Shown piece by piece: positions 34,238 through 41,960 of a stretch of DNA of 64,000 nucleotides. The stretch covers positions 53,106 to 117,105 of the forward strand of contig NZ_JAUSRE010000014.1 in assembly GCF_030811655.1 (NCBI RefSeq), read 5' to 3'. The notes under the pieces are model-generated. The model worked only from the letters and a program-made list of their open reading frames with translations, had not been told where the DNA came from and searched no databases. The position numbers and the translations under genes were made by a program. The number at the start of each line of letters is the position of its first letter. Position 1 is the stretch's first letter. Origin of the DNA: Pseudarthrobacter enclensis (GTDB lineage: Bacteria > Actinomycetota > Actinomycetes > Actinomycetales > Micrococcaceae).

Positions 34238-35118
34238 CAGGCGGCCACCTCCTCGGCGGCCACGAGTTCGAGGAAGTGCGAGCGCATGCGGTCAGGATCC
34301 GCGTCCAGGCCGGTGAAGATGCGGAACGCGTCGGCGGCCTGGCCCACGGCCATGCGGCCGCCGTCCAGGACGTCGCAGCCTTTGGCGCGGGCGCCGCGCA
34401 CCAGTTCGGTCTCGATGGGCCGGTAGACAATATCCGCCACCCAGTGCCGGGATTCGACCAGGTCGAGGTCCAGGGGGACCCCGGGGTGGGCTGCCATCCC
34501 CACCGGTGTGCAGTGCACCAGGCCGTCGGCCAGGGGCATGAGCTGCGGCAGCTCCGCCGTCGTGCCTGCCGTGATGGTGCGGCCGGGGAAGAAGCCCGCG
34601 AGCTCGGCTGCCCGGGCTGCGGCCCGCGCGGGGTCAACATCCACCAGGTGCAGCGTGCGGACTCCGGCGGTCAGCAGGGCATAGGCGACGGCGGACCCGG
34701 CGCCACCGGCGCCAAGCTGCATCACGCGGTCCAGCCTGGCTCCGGGCAGGCCGGTTGCCAGCGCTGCAGCGAAGCCCGAGAAGTCGGTGTTGTGGCCGAT
34801 GAAGCGTCCGTCGCGGATGACCACGGTGTTGACGGCGCCCAGCCGGCGGGCGTCCGGGCTCACCTCATCGAGGTGTTGAAGGACCAGCTGCTTGCAGGGG
34901 TGCGTGATGTTCAGGCCATTGAAGCCCAGGGTGCGGGCGCTCTGCAGGATGGCGCCCACAGACTCACCGGGCAGTCCCAGCTCCAGAAGGTCGATAGGCC
35001 GGTACAGGTAGCGCAGGCCCTGCACGTCGCCTTCCCGTTCGTGCATGGGCGGCGTGAGCGAGGGCATCACGCCATCACCAACCAGTCCCACGAGGTAGGA
35101 CTCAGTTCGATTGCTCAT
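34237..35118 (-). CDS. Quinate/shikimate dehydrogenase (QsuD-like)
   Basis: 293 aa from ATG 35118, preceded by AAAGGAG at eight bases; the upstream in-frame start lacks one. N-terminal substrate site with the catalytic Lys in G-L-N-I-T-H-P-C-K-Q and Asp in G-H-N-T-D-F-S-G. The nucleotide-binding loop reads L-G-A-G-G-A-G-S-A, followed by Asp in L-V-D-V-D-P, which favours NAD. The N-I-T-H-P-C-K pattern matches catabolic QsuD rather than biosynthetic AroE. First gene of the qsu-pca run, 149 bp downstream of an IclR gene. Confidence 0.92.
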   Translation of the reverse strand: MSNRTESYLVGLVGDGVMPSLTPPMHEREGDVQGLRYLYRPIDLLELGLPGESVGAILQSARTLGFNGLNITHPCKQLVLQHLDEVSPDARRLGAVNTVVIRDGRFIGHNTDFSGFAAALATGLPGARLDRVMQLGAGGAGSAVAYALLTAGVRTLHLVDVDPARAAARAAELAGFFPGRTITAGTTAELPQLMPLADGLVHCTPVGMAAHPGVPLDLDLVESRHWVADIVYRPIETELVRGARAKGCDVLDGGRMAVGQAADAFRIFTGLDADPDRMRSHFLELVAAEEVAA

Positions 35119-35215
35119 GCGGGCAGCTCCTTTGGTACGGCACCGGATACGCATAACTGGCGGCGTAGCGGGTGATAGGGATTACAGTACAGCAAATGTT
35201 CACGTCTCGCACTAG

Positions 35216-35236
35216 TGTTCTAGATACGAACAAATT
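35216..35236. promoter_or_regulatory. Operator-like sequence upstream of the qsu-pca operon
   Basis: TGTTC at 35216, ATACG in the middle and ACAAATT at the end match the palindrome at 19243-19263 in 16 of 21 positions. TGTTC/GAACA is itself an inverted repeat. It lies about 100 bp upstream of the quinate/shikimate dehydrogenase start, a reasonable place for an IclR-type activator or repressor site. Confidence 0.6.
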
Positions 35237-35267
35237 GGGCAGGAAGAGCCCGCGACCCGGATAACTC

Positions 35268-36131
35268 CTACCGTTGCGGCAGCCGGGCGGCCAGTTCTGC
35301 GGCAGCTTCCTGCAGCAGGGGCACGTGGGTGGTCAGCCCCTCGAGGTCCAGCCGGAACACCGGCACGGCAGTTGCCAGCGAAGCGAAGGCATGCCCCTGG
35401 TCATTGAGCAGCGGTACGGCCACCGCGCGCATGCCGGCCTCGTTTTCCTCGTCCATGACGGCGTAGCCCTGTCGGCGCACCTTCTCGATTTCAGCCCTGA
35501 AGGCATCGCGGTCCGTGATGGATTTCCCGGTGAGCGCCTCCAGCGGAAGCTCGGCCAGCAGCTTTTCACGCTCCGCATCCTCCGCGAACGCCACCAGGGC
35601 CTTGCCCACCGCCGTAGTGGAGAGCGACCCGAGGTGGCCGGGGTCGCTGGTCACGCGGAAAGTCTGCGGCCCATCCACCTTGCTGACGGTCAGGTGGTGC
35701 AGGCCGTCGCGGACACTGAGGATGGTTGCTTCGCCGGTTTGCTCAGTGACGCGGCGGAGGATGGGCATGGCCGTCCCGGCAAAGCCATGGTGGTTGGAGA
35801 CACGCTGCCCCAGCTGGAAGATTCTCAGGCCCAGGTGGTAGCGGCGCCCGTCCGGCTCATAGTCGACAAAGCCATCGCGGGTCAGGGAGCCAAGCAGCCG
35901 GTAGGTGGTGCTGAACGGAAGCTCCGCCCGGCGCGATATGTCCGCGGCGGTAGCGCCACGCGGTTCGTCACCCAGCAGGACGAGCAGGCCAAGGGCCTTG
36001 CCCACCATGTCCGTGCGGTCGGCAGGACGCGCGCCGACCTTCCCCGCCGGAGGCATGGCATTTACGGGTTCTGCGGCCGTTGCGGCGACAGCGGATTCTT
36101 CATTGGCCGCTGTGGTTTGGTTCACACTCAT
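35268..36131 (-). CDS. IclR family regulator of the quinate/shikimate genes
   Basis: 287 aa from ATG 36131; an upstream TTG (36149) would overlap the CCACAATGTGA sequence at 36144-36154. Winged helix with A-D-I-S-R-R-A-E-L-P-F-S-T-T-Y-R-L-L-G-S-L (about 60-80), effector domain with T-V-S-K-V-D-G-P and L-S-T-T-A-V-G-K-A-L. It is of a different branch from the two PcaR-like proteins (T-T-Y-R-L-L instead of S-A-R-R-F-L). It lies between the qsu-pca operon and the divergent MHS transporter and probably controls one or both. Confidence 0.88.
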   Translation of the reverse strand: MSVNQTTAANEESAVAATAAEPVNAMPPAGKVGARPADRTDMVGKALGLLVLLGDEPRGATAADISRRAELPFSTTYRLLGSLTRDGFVDYEPDGRRYHLGLRIFQLGQRVSNHHGFAGTAMPILRRVTEQTGEATILSVRDGLHHLTVSKVDGPQTFRVTSDPGHLGSLSTTAVGKALVAFAEDAEREKLLAELPLEALTGKSITDRDAFRAEIEKVRRQGYAVMDEENEAGMRAVAVPLLNDQGHAFASLATAVPVFRLDLEGLTTHVPLLQEAAAELAARLPQR

Positions 36132-36143
36132 AACTCCATATTG

Positions 36144-36246
36144 CCACAATGTGAGAGCTGCTTCTAGATGATGATTATTTTTCTTGACAGGTGACAGCCC
36201 TCACAGTCATAGTTTCTATATCGCACAAGTAGCTCCCACAATGTGG
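36144..36246. promoter_or_regulatory. Divergent promoter region with two CCACAATGTG sites
   Basis: CCACAATGTGA (36144-36154) and the perfect odd palindrome CCACAATGTGG (36236-36246) lie 92 bp apart between the IclR gene and the MHS transporter. TTGACA (36184-36189) with CATAGT (36208-36213) at 18-bp spacing could drive the transporter. The two sites are likely bound by the IclR product, one near its own start and one at the transporter promoter. Confidence 0.6.
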
Positions 36247-36364
36247 CTACTTATGCCGGGTCTTTTCCGGACTCCAGCCGCATCGCACCCCGCCCGCACC
36301 AAGGCAGCGGCGGCTGCGACCCCCAGATCCATCCGCGACAATGTCGTCACACCAAAGGAACACC

Positions 36365-37684
36365 ATGAGCAAGACACTTCCGTCCGCCGGGGCGGGTGCC
36401 CTCACCTCCGCCGGGACGCCCAGGAAGGCCGCCCTCGCCAGCTTCCTCGGCAGCGCCGTCGAGTACTACGACTTCTTCATCTTTGGCTCCGCCGCGGCGC
36501 TGATTTTCCCCACCGTATTCTTCCCCAGTGCGGATGCCAACGCTGCCATCATGTCCTTCGCCACCTTCGGGTTCGCCTACGTGGCCCGGCCCATCGGCGC
36601 CATCATCCTGGGCCACTTCGGCGACCGGGTGGGCCGCCAGAAGGTCCTGATGTTCACTTTGGTGCTCATGGGTGCATCCACCTTCGTCATCGGCTGCCTG
36701 CCGGACTTCCGCACGGTTGGCTGGTGGGCTCCGGCCCTGCTGGTACTGACCCGCCTCTGCCAGGGCCTCTCCGCCGCGGGAGAGCAGGCCGGCGCTTCTT
36801 CCATGACCCTGGAGCACGCCCCGGACAACCGCCGTTCATTCTTCACCTCGTGGACCCTCACCGGCACCCAGGGCGGCCAGATCCTCGCAGCCCTGGTATT
36901 CATCCCCGTCCTGACCCTGCCGGATGAGATCAAGTTCGGCATCGGCTGGCGCATCCCGTTCTGGCTCAGCGCCGCCGTGGTTGTTGTAGCGTTCCTGATC
37001 CGCCGCACCCTGCACGAACCGCCCGCCTTCGAAGAGGCCCGGAAGACAGCCCAGATCGCCAAGCTGCCCGTAGCGGACCTGCTCAAGGGCCACTGGCGCG
37101 ACGTGCTCCGCGTGATCTGCTGCGCATTCATCGCCGCGGTCTCCACCGTTTTCGGCACCCTGGCCATCAGCTACGCCAAGACCGTGGCCGGCGTGGACGG
37201 CACCACTACCCTGTGGCTGGTGGTTGCTGCCAACATCGTGGCCCTGGGCACCCAGCCGTTCTTTGGGATGCTGGCAGACAGGATCGGCCGCAAGCCCGTC
37301 TTCATCTACGGCGCCCTGGCCAGCGCCGTCCTCACGCCCGTGTTCCTGCTGAGCCTGGAGTCCCACAGCGTTCCCCTGATGTTCCTGGCCGCGATCGGTT
37401 ACTTCTCCGGCGGCTACGCAGCCGCCAACGCGGTCTGGCCGTCCTTCTACGCCGAAATGTTCAGCACTAAGGTCCGCTTCTCCGGCCTGGCCATCGGAAC
37501 CCAGCTGGGCTTCCTGATGGCAGGCTTCGCACCGGCCATCGTGGCTGCCATGGGCGGCATCAAGCCCGGCGGCTGGGTGCAGATCACCATCTTCACCGGC
37601 ATCATCTGCGCCGTTGCGGCTGTGTCCGCCTTGACCGCCAAGGAATCCTTCCGGACCCCCACCAAGGAACTGGGCCTGAAGTAG
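36365..37684 (+). CDS. MFS transporter, MHS family (shikimate-type)
   Basis: 439 aa from ATG 36365 with AAAGGAA upstream. MHS hallmarks: A-V-E-Y-Y-D-F-F-I-F-G, G-H-F-G-D-R-V-G-R-Q-K and R-L-C-Q-G-L-S-A-A-G-E-Q-A-G. About 12 helices. It is a paralogue of the transporter at 19304. Position next to the qsu genes points to shikimate or quinate import; relatives such as ShiA do this. A terminator follows 35 bp downstream. Confidence 0.9.
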   Translation: MSKTLPSAGAGALTSAGTPRKAALASFLGSAVEYYDFFIFGSAAALIFPTVFFPSADANAAIMSFATFGFAYVARPIGAIILGHFGDRVGRQKVLMFTLVLMGASTFVIGCLPDFRTVGWWAPALLVLTRLCQGLSAAGEQAGASSMTLEHAPDNRRSFFTSWTLTGTQGGQILAALVFIPVLTLPDEIKFGIGWRIPFWLSAAVVVVAFLIRRTLHEPPAFEEARKTAQIAKLPVADLLKGHWRDVLRVICCAFIAAVSTVFGTLAISYAKTVAGVDGTTTLWLVVAANIVALGTQPFFGMLADRIGRKPVFIYGALASAVLTPVFLLSLESHSVPLMFLAAIGYFSGGYAAANAVWPSFYAEMFSTKVRFSGLAIGTQLGFLMAGFAPAIVAAMGGIKPGGWVQITIFTGIICAVAAVSALTAKESFRTPTKELGLK

Positions 37685-37719
37685 GGCGGCCCTTACAGTC
37701 CAGCCCGGTCTTAAGACCC

Positions 37720-37751
37720 AGAGCCCGTCATTCCCCCAAATGGCGGGCTCT
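37720..37751 (+). terminator. Rho-independent terminator after the MHS transporter
   Basis: AGAGCCCGTCATT (37720-37732) pairs with AATGGCGGGCTCT (37739-37751) with a single G-U wobble and a C-rich loop. CCCCCTTTA follows. It separates the transporter from the convergent ligase gene. Confidence 0.8.
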
Positions 37752-37788
37752 CCCCCTTTAAAGGAGGGCCAGTTTGGCACCACCGTGG

Positions 37789-38874
37789 TTACCTGCCGGT
37801 CTCCAACACTGAGGCGAGGTCGAAGTTCACCGGCTCCTCCAGCTGCTCATAGGTGCACGATTCCGGATCCCGGTCCGGGCGCCAGCGGTTGAACTGGGCC
37901 GTGTGGCGGAACCTCTCGCCCTCCATGTGGTCGTAGCGGACCTCCACCACCAATTCGGGCCGCAACGGGACAAAGGACAGGTCTTTCCCGGCGCTCCACC
38001 TGCTGCCTTCGGCATTCCGCGGGGTCCGTTCGCCTTCTGCCTGTTTGGCCCACGCCCAGGGATGGTTGTCGAAGTCCGTCACCAGGGGCTGGAGCTGTTC
38101 GAACAGTTCCTGGCGCCGTTTCATCGGGAAGGCGCCGATCACGCCCACGCTGGCCAGGCCGCCGTCGTCCTTGTACAGGCCCAGCAGCAGCGAGCCGATG
38201 GCGTCCGGCCCGCTCTTGTGCAGCCGGTAGCCGGCCACAACGCAGTCCGCGGTGCGCTCGTGCTTGACCTTGAACATGACGCGCTTGTCCGGCTCGTACC
38301 GGCCGTCCAGGCGTTTGGCCACAATGCCGTCCAGTCCGGCGCCCTCGAACTGCTCAAACCACCGCGCCGCCGTGTCCTTGTCCGTGGTGGCGGCCGTCAG
38401 GTGCACGGGTGCCTTGCTGGCCGCGAGCGCCTTCTCCAGAGCCGCACGCCGCTCCGCAAAAGGCCTGCCGGTATAGTCGTCGGCATCCAGGGCCAGGAGG
38501 TCGAAGGCCACGAAACTTGCCGGTGTCTGCTGTGCCAGCAGTTGTACCCGGCTGGCGGCGGGATGGATCCTTTGCTGCAGGGCGTCGAAATCAAGCCGGT
38601 CACCGGAGGCACCCACCAGGATGATTTCGCCGTCCACCACGCAGCGCGGCGGCAGGTTTTCCTTGAGCGCCGCAACGAGTTCCGGGAAATAGCGGGTCAT
38701 GGGCTTTTCGTTGCGGCTGCCGATCTCCAGGTCATCCCCGTCGCGGAAAATGATGGACCGGAACCCGTCCCACTTGGGTTCATAGCTGAGCTCCCCGCCT
38801 CCCGGGATTCCGTCGATGCCGCTGACGGCCTTGGCGAGCATGGGCGGGACGGGCGGCATCACGGGAAGTTCCAT
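37789..38874 (-). CDS. ATP-dependent DNA ligase (LigC-like)
   Basis: 361 aa: an adenylation domain followed by an OB fold. Motif I is E-P-K-W-D-G-F-R, with the AMP-accepting Lys34. Later motifs: V-V-D-G-E-I-I, F-V-A-F-D-L-L-A-L-D, L-D-G-I-V-A-K-R-L-D-G-R-Y and V-M-F-K-V-K-H. It seals nicks with ATP; the main replicative ligase uses NAD. Bacterial LigC/LigD ligases act in repair, sometimes with Ku; no ku, polymerase or nuclease domain is visible here. It stands alone. Confidence 0.9.
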   Translation of the reverse strand: MELPVMPPVPPMLAKAVSGIDGIPGGGELSYEPKWDGFRSIIFRDGDDLEIGSRNEKPMTRYFPELVAALKENLPPRCVVDGEIILVGASGDRLDFDALQQRIHPAASRVQLLAQQTPASFVAFDLLALDADDYTGRPFAERRAALEKALAASKAPVHLTAATTDKDTAARWFEQFEGAGLDGIVAKRLDGRYEPDKRVMFKVKHERTADCVVAGYRLHKSGPDAIGSLLLGLYKDDGGLASVGVIGAFPMKRRQELFEQLQPLVTDFDNHPWAWAKQAEGERTPRNAEGSRWSAGKDLSFVPLRPELVVEVRYDHMEGERFRHTAQFNRWRPDRDPESCTYEQLEEPVNFDLASVLETGR

Positions 38875-38926
38875 GTGCCCATTCTTGCCCGGCCGGCGCC
38901 CCGGGCGGTAGGGCGGCGCGCGCTTG

Positions 38927-39850
38927 TCAGGCCGCCAGCAGCCAGACGACCAGGACCAGGACCGGGGCTGCGGCGGCCGTGGTGAGCAGGATGGTTTCGC
39001 GTGCCACCGCCACGCCGCGCCCGTACTTGCTCGCGAACAGGAACACGTTCTGCGCCGACGGAAGGGCTGCCATGAGCACGACCCCCAGGAGCATGCGGTG
39101 GTCCAGGTTGAAGAGGAAACGTCCGACGACGAACGCCACCGCCGGCATCACGGCGGACTTCAGTGCCGTGGCGGTGAGGATTTCCGCTGTGTGCCCCCCG
39201 CTGCGGAGCATCGTGGTCCCGCGCAGCGACATGCCGAAGGCCAGGAGAACCACCGGGACCGCCGCGCCCCCCAGGAGGGTCAACGGCGCCATCACCGGGG
39301 ACGGCAGCTGCACGTGGAACGCGGCGAGGACCACGCCCAGGAGCGAGGCGATGATCATGGGATTGCGGAAGGGCTGGGTCAGGACCAGCCTTGGTGAGAA
39401 CCGGCCGGCCTCGGAGAGGTCCAGCAGGGTAAGGACCAACGGGGCGAACAGGAGCAGCTGGACCAGGAGGACGGGAGCCACCGCCGTGGCGTCACCCAAT
39501 GCGTAGAGCGTGATGGGTATGCCGATGTTGTTGGCGTTCACGTAGGACCCGGCCATCGCGCCGACCGCCGTTTCGGCCATGGGCCGCCGGAACCAGATCC
39601 TGCTGGCGGCCACGTACAGCAGTCCGGTGACCGCGGCTGTGATCATGGCCAGCGGCACATAGGCGGAGAAGACCACGGAGAGGTCCGATTTCAGCACGAC
39701 GGTAAAGAGCAGCACCGGATTGGTGATGAAGAAGGCGGTCCGGGTCAGTGCGGAGATGGTGGGTTCATCGCCCAGGCCGCACCGCGCGGCGACATAACCC
39801 ACGGCAATGACGACGCCGATCACCGCCAGTCCGATGAGCACACCGCCCAC
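38927..39850 (-). CDS. AEC family (auxin efflux carrier-like) transporter
   Basis: 307 aa with about ten membrane helices in two inverted repeats. The N-terminal half has L-T-R-T-A-F-F-I-T-N-P-V-L-L-F and a following N-A-N-N-I-G-I-P-I segment; the C-terminal half has L-A-F-G-M-S-L-R-G and L-P-S-A-Q-N-V-F-L-F-A. These crossover helices are typical of AEC carriers for organic acids. The substrate is not evident. It is divergent from the aminotransferase gene. Confidence 0.87.
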   Translation of the reverse strand: MGGVLIGLAVIGVVIAVGYVAARCGLGDEPTISALTRTAFFITNPVLLFTVVLKSDLSVVFSAYVPLAMITAAVTGLLYVAASRIWFRRPMAETAVGAMAGSYVNANNIGIPITLYALGDATAVAPVLLVQLLLFAPLVLTLLDLSEAGRFSPRLVLTQPFRNPMIIASLLGVVLAAFHVQLPSPVMAPLTLLGGAAVPVVLLAFGMSLRGTTMLRSGGHTAEILTATALKSAVMPAVAFVVGRFLFNLDHRMLLGVVLMAALPSAQNVFLFASKYGRGVAVARETILLTTAAAAPVLVLVVWLLAA

Positions 39851-40001
39851 GTGGGGTACTTCCTTCCGCTACCGCCATGCACTACTGCGGAATGGCAGTA
39901 CTACAAGTCCCAAACTTATCCGATGGGCGCGGCGATGCCGGGAGGCGTCCACAGTATGGCCCGGCTGCCATCCGCTGCCCGGCTTTGTGAAAAAATCAGC
40001 C

Positions 40002-41252
40002 ATGCACGCCATGCAGCATTCCAGCAAGCTCGAGAACGTCCGGTACGAACTCCGGGGGCCGATCCTCCAGGCAGCCAAGAACATGGAGGCCGAGGGCCAC
40101 CGGATCCTGAAGATGAATCTCGGGGACACGGCACCGTTCGGCCTGGAAGCACCGGAGTCGGTGGTGGTCGACATGATCCACCACCTGCGCGGCGCCCAGG
40201 GCTACAGCGACTCGAAAGGCATCTTTACCGCCCGGACCGCCATCTCGCAGTACTACCAGACCCGTGGACTGATGAACATTGGGGTCGAGGACATCGTGAT
40301 CGGCAACGGCGTCAGCGAACTGATTTCCATGTGCCTCCAGGCGTTCATGGAGAACGGCGACCAGATCCTGGTCCCGGCGCCGGACTATCCCCTCTGGACG
40401 GCCGCCGTAACCCTCACCGGCGGCAAGCCCGTGCACTATCTTTGCGACGAGGCGGACAACTGGTGGCCGGACATGGCCGATGTGGAGGCAAAAATCACCA
40501 GCCGTACCAAGGGCATCGTGATCATCAACCCGAACAATCCCACCGGCGCCGTCTACCCTCGCCACATTTTGGAGCAGTTCGCGGCCCTGGCGCGGAAGCA
40601 CAACCTGGTCCTGTTCTCGGACGAAATCTACGAGAAGGTGCTGTACGGCGGTGCCACCCACATCCACACGGCATCCGTGGCCGAGGACGTGTGTTGCCTG
40701 ACGTTCAGCGGCCTGTCCAAGGCGTACCGCATGCCCGGCTACCGGGCAGGATGGGTGGCCGTCACCGGGCCGCTGGCCGCCACTGCGGCCTACCGGGAAG
40801 GACTGGAGTTACTGGCCTCCCTGCGCCTGTGCGCCAACGTTCCTGCCCAGCACGCCATCCAGACCTGCCTGGGCGGGTATCAAAGCATTGAGGCACTGGT
40901 GAAACCGGGCGGCAGGCTGCGCGAGCAGCGGGACCTCGCCCACAAACTTCTCACGGCCATTCCCGGTGTCACCTGTGTTCCTGCGTCCGGCGCCATGTAC
41001 CTCTTTCCGCGGCTGGACCCGGAGCTCTATCCGATCGCCAGCGACGAGCAGTTTGTGCTGGATCTGCTCAAGGACCAGAAAATCCTCGTATCCCACGGCT
41101 CGGCTTTCAACTGGCCCACCCCGGACCACTTCCGGTTCGTCATCCTTCCGTCGGTCCGCGAGATTGAGGAAGCCGTGCGGCGGATCTCCACGTTCCTGGC
41201 CGCCTACCGCAACCGTGAGGCGGACTACGAGGTGGAAACAGTTGCGGATTAA
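40002..41252 (+). CDS. PLP-dependent aminotransferase (AlaA-like)
   Basis: 416 aa from ATG 40002 (an ATG nine bases later is equally possible). Fold-type I aminotransferase: S-S-K-L-E-N-V-R-Y-E-L-R-G-P-I at the start, P-D-Y-P-L-W, I-I-N-P-N-N-P-T-G-A-V-Y, S-D-E-I-Y-E-K-V-L-Y and the PLP lysine in F-S-G-L-S-K-A-Y-R-M-P-G-Y-R. The pattern matches the AlaA/AlaT class that interconverts alanine and glutamate with pyruvate and 2-oxoglutarate. Confidence 0.9.
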   Translation: MHAMQHSSKLENVRYELRGPILQAAKNMEAEGHRILKMNLGDTAPFGLEAPESVVVDMIHHLRGAQGYSDSKGIFTARTAISQYYQTRGLMNIGVEDIVIGNGVSELISMCLQAFMENGDQILVPAPDYPLWTAAVTLTGGKPVHYLCDEADNWWPDMADVEAKITSRTKGIVIINPNNPTGAVYPRHILEQFAALARKHNLVLFSDEIYEKVLYGGATHIHTASVAEDVCCLTFSGLSKAYRMPGYRAGWVAVTGPLAATAAYREGLELLASLRLCANVPAQHAIQTCLGGYQSIEALVKPGGRLREQRDLAHKLLTAIPGVTCVPASGAMYLFPRLDPELYPIASDEQFVLDLLKDQKILVSHGSAFNWPTPDHFRFVILPSVREIEEAVRRISTFLAAYRNREADYEVETVAD

Positions 41253-41357
41253 AGAACTAACCGGTCCCTAACAGCCAGGAAACCGGTCGGCAACATTGGA
41301 CGCACACACTGGTTAGTGCAGGCAAGAGCCGGCACCAGCTCCAGCCAGGAGGCCCCG

Positions 41358-41594
41358 ATGTTGAAGAAAGCGACGCCGCATGTAACCAGAGTGCGCGCCC
41401 TGGACCAGCTCCACCGCGGCGACGAAATCGAAGCCCGCCTTTCGGTGGGGCCGTCCTACGACGACGTGGTGATCCGCCGCGGCAGCGTGCAGGAAACGGC
41501 ACCCGGAATTGGCGTGGTGTGGATCCTGGACCGGATCACGGGCGTCCGGAAAGCCATCAATACCGATGAGTGCAGCGTCTGGCGGGTGGCGTAG
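41358..41594 (+). CDS. Small conserved-looking protein of unknown function
   Basis: 78 aa from ATG 41358, with a near-perfect CAGGAGG seven bases upstream. No signal peptide or membrane helix. The composition (V-V-I-R-R-G-S-V, G-V-V-W-I-L-D) suggests a small beta-barrel. I do not recognise a family. It stands alone after the aminotransferase, 105 bp away, and converges on the MoaD-like gene. Confidence 0.65.
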   Translation: MLKKATPHVTRVRALDQLHRGDEIEARLSVGPSYDDVVIRRGSVQETAPGIGVVWILDRITGVRKAINTDECSVWRVA

Positions 41595-41672
41595 GAGCTG
41601 TGACCCGGAAGCCGGATCCGGTACGGCGGGTGTAGTCAGCCAGGACTGCCCGCCAGCCATCGGCCCTTCGCG

Positions 41673-41960
41673 TCACCCGCCTGCAACGGACTGGATCACC
41701 AGGACCTCCTGTCCCGGTGAGACCTGGGTTTCCATGCCCTGCAGCCGCCGCACCTCATTGCCGTCGACATAGATGTTGACGAACCTCCTGAGCGACCCGG
41801 TTTCGTCGCGGAGCCGCCTGCCAAGTACGGCATACTCCGCGGCAACCGCATCAAGCAGGCTTGCCACCGTCACCGGCCCGTCGGCGGGCGCAGTCAGTAC
41901 GGACTGCCCGCCGGCCAGGGGCTGCAGAACGCTGGGGAGCAGCAGCACAATGTCAGGCAC
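41673..41960 (-). CDS. MoaD/ThiS family beta-grasp protein
   Basis: 95 aa from GTG 41960, inside the last codons of the BNR-repeat gene. Ubiquitin-like fold with the conserved segment R-F-V-N-I-Y-V-D-G-N-E-V-R and a C-terminal V-A-G-G, the di-glycine end that is adenylated and thiocarboxylated in MoaD and ThiS. No molybdopterin or thiamine gene is near. It is translationally coupled to the BNR-repeat gene, so they probably work together. Confidence 0.85.
   Translation of the reverse strand: MPDIVLLLPSVLQPLAGGQSVLTAPADGPVTVASLLDAVAAEYAVLGRRLRDETGSLRRFVNIYVDGNEVRRLQGMETQVSPGQEVLVIQSVAGG

Noticed and set aside
31334..34426. Plus-strand open frame of over 1000 codons
   Set aside because: It is the antisense of qsuB, pcaH and pcaG, which have clear homology; high GC keeps the opposite strand open.
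39884..39899. ACTGC-n6-GCAGT inverted repeat between the AEC transporter and aminotransferase
   Set aside because: Short arms only; could be an operator but has no second copy or linked regulator.
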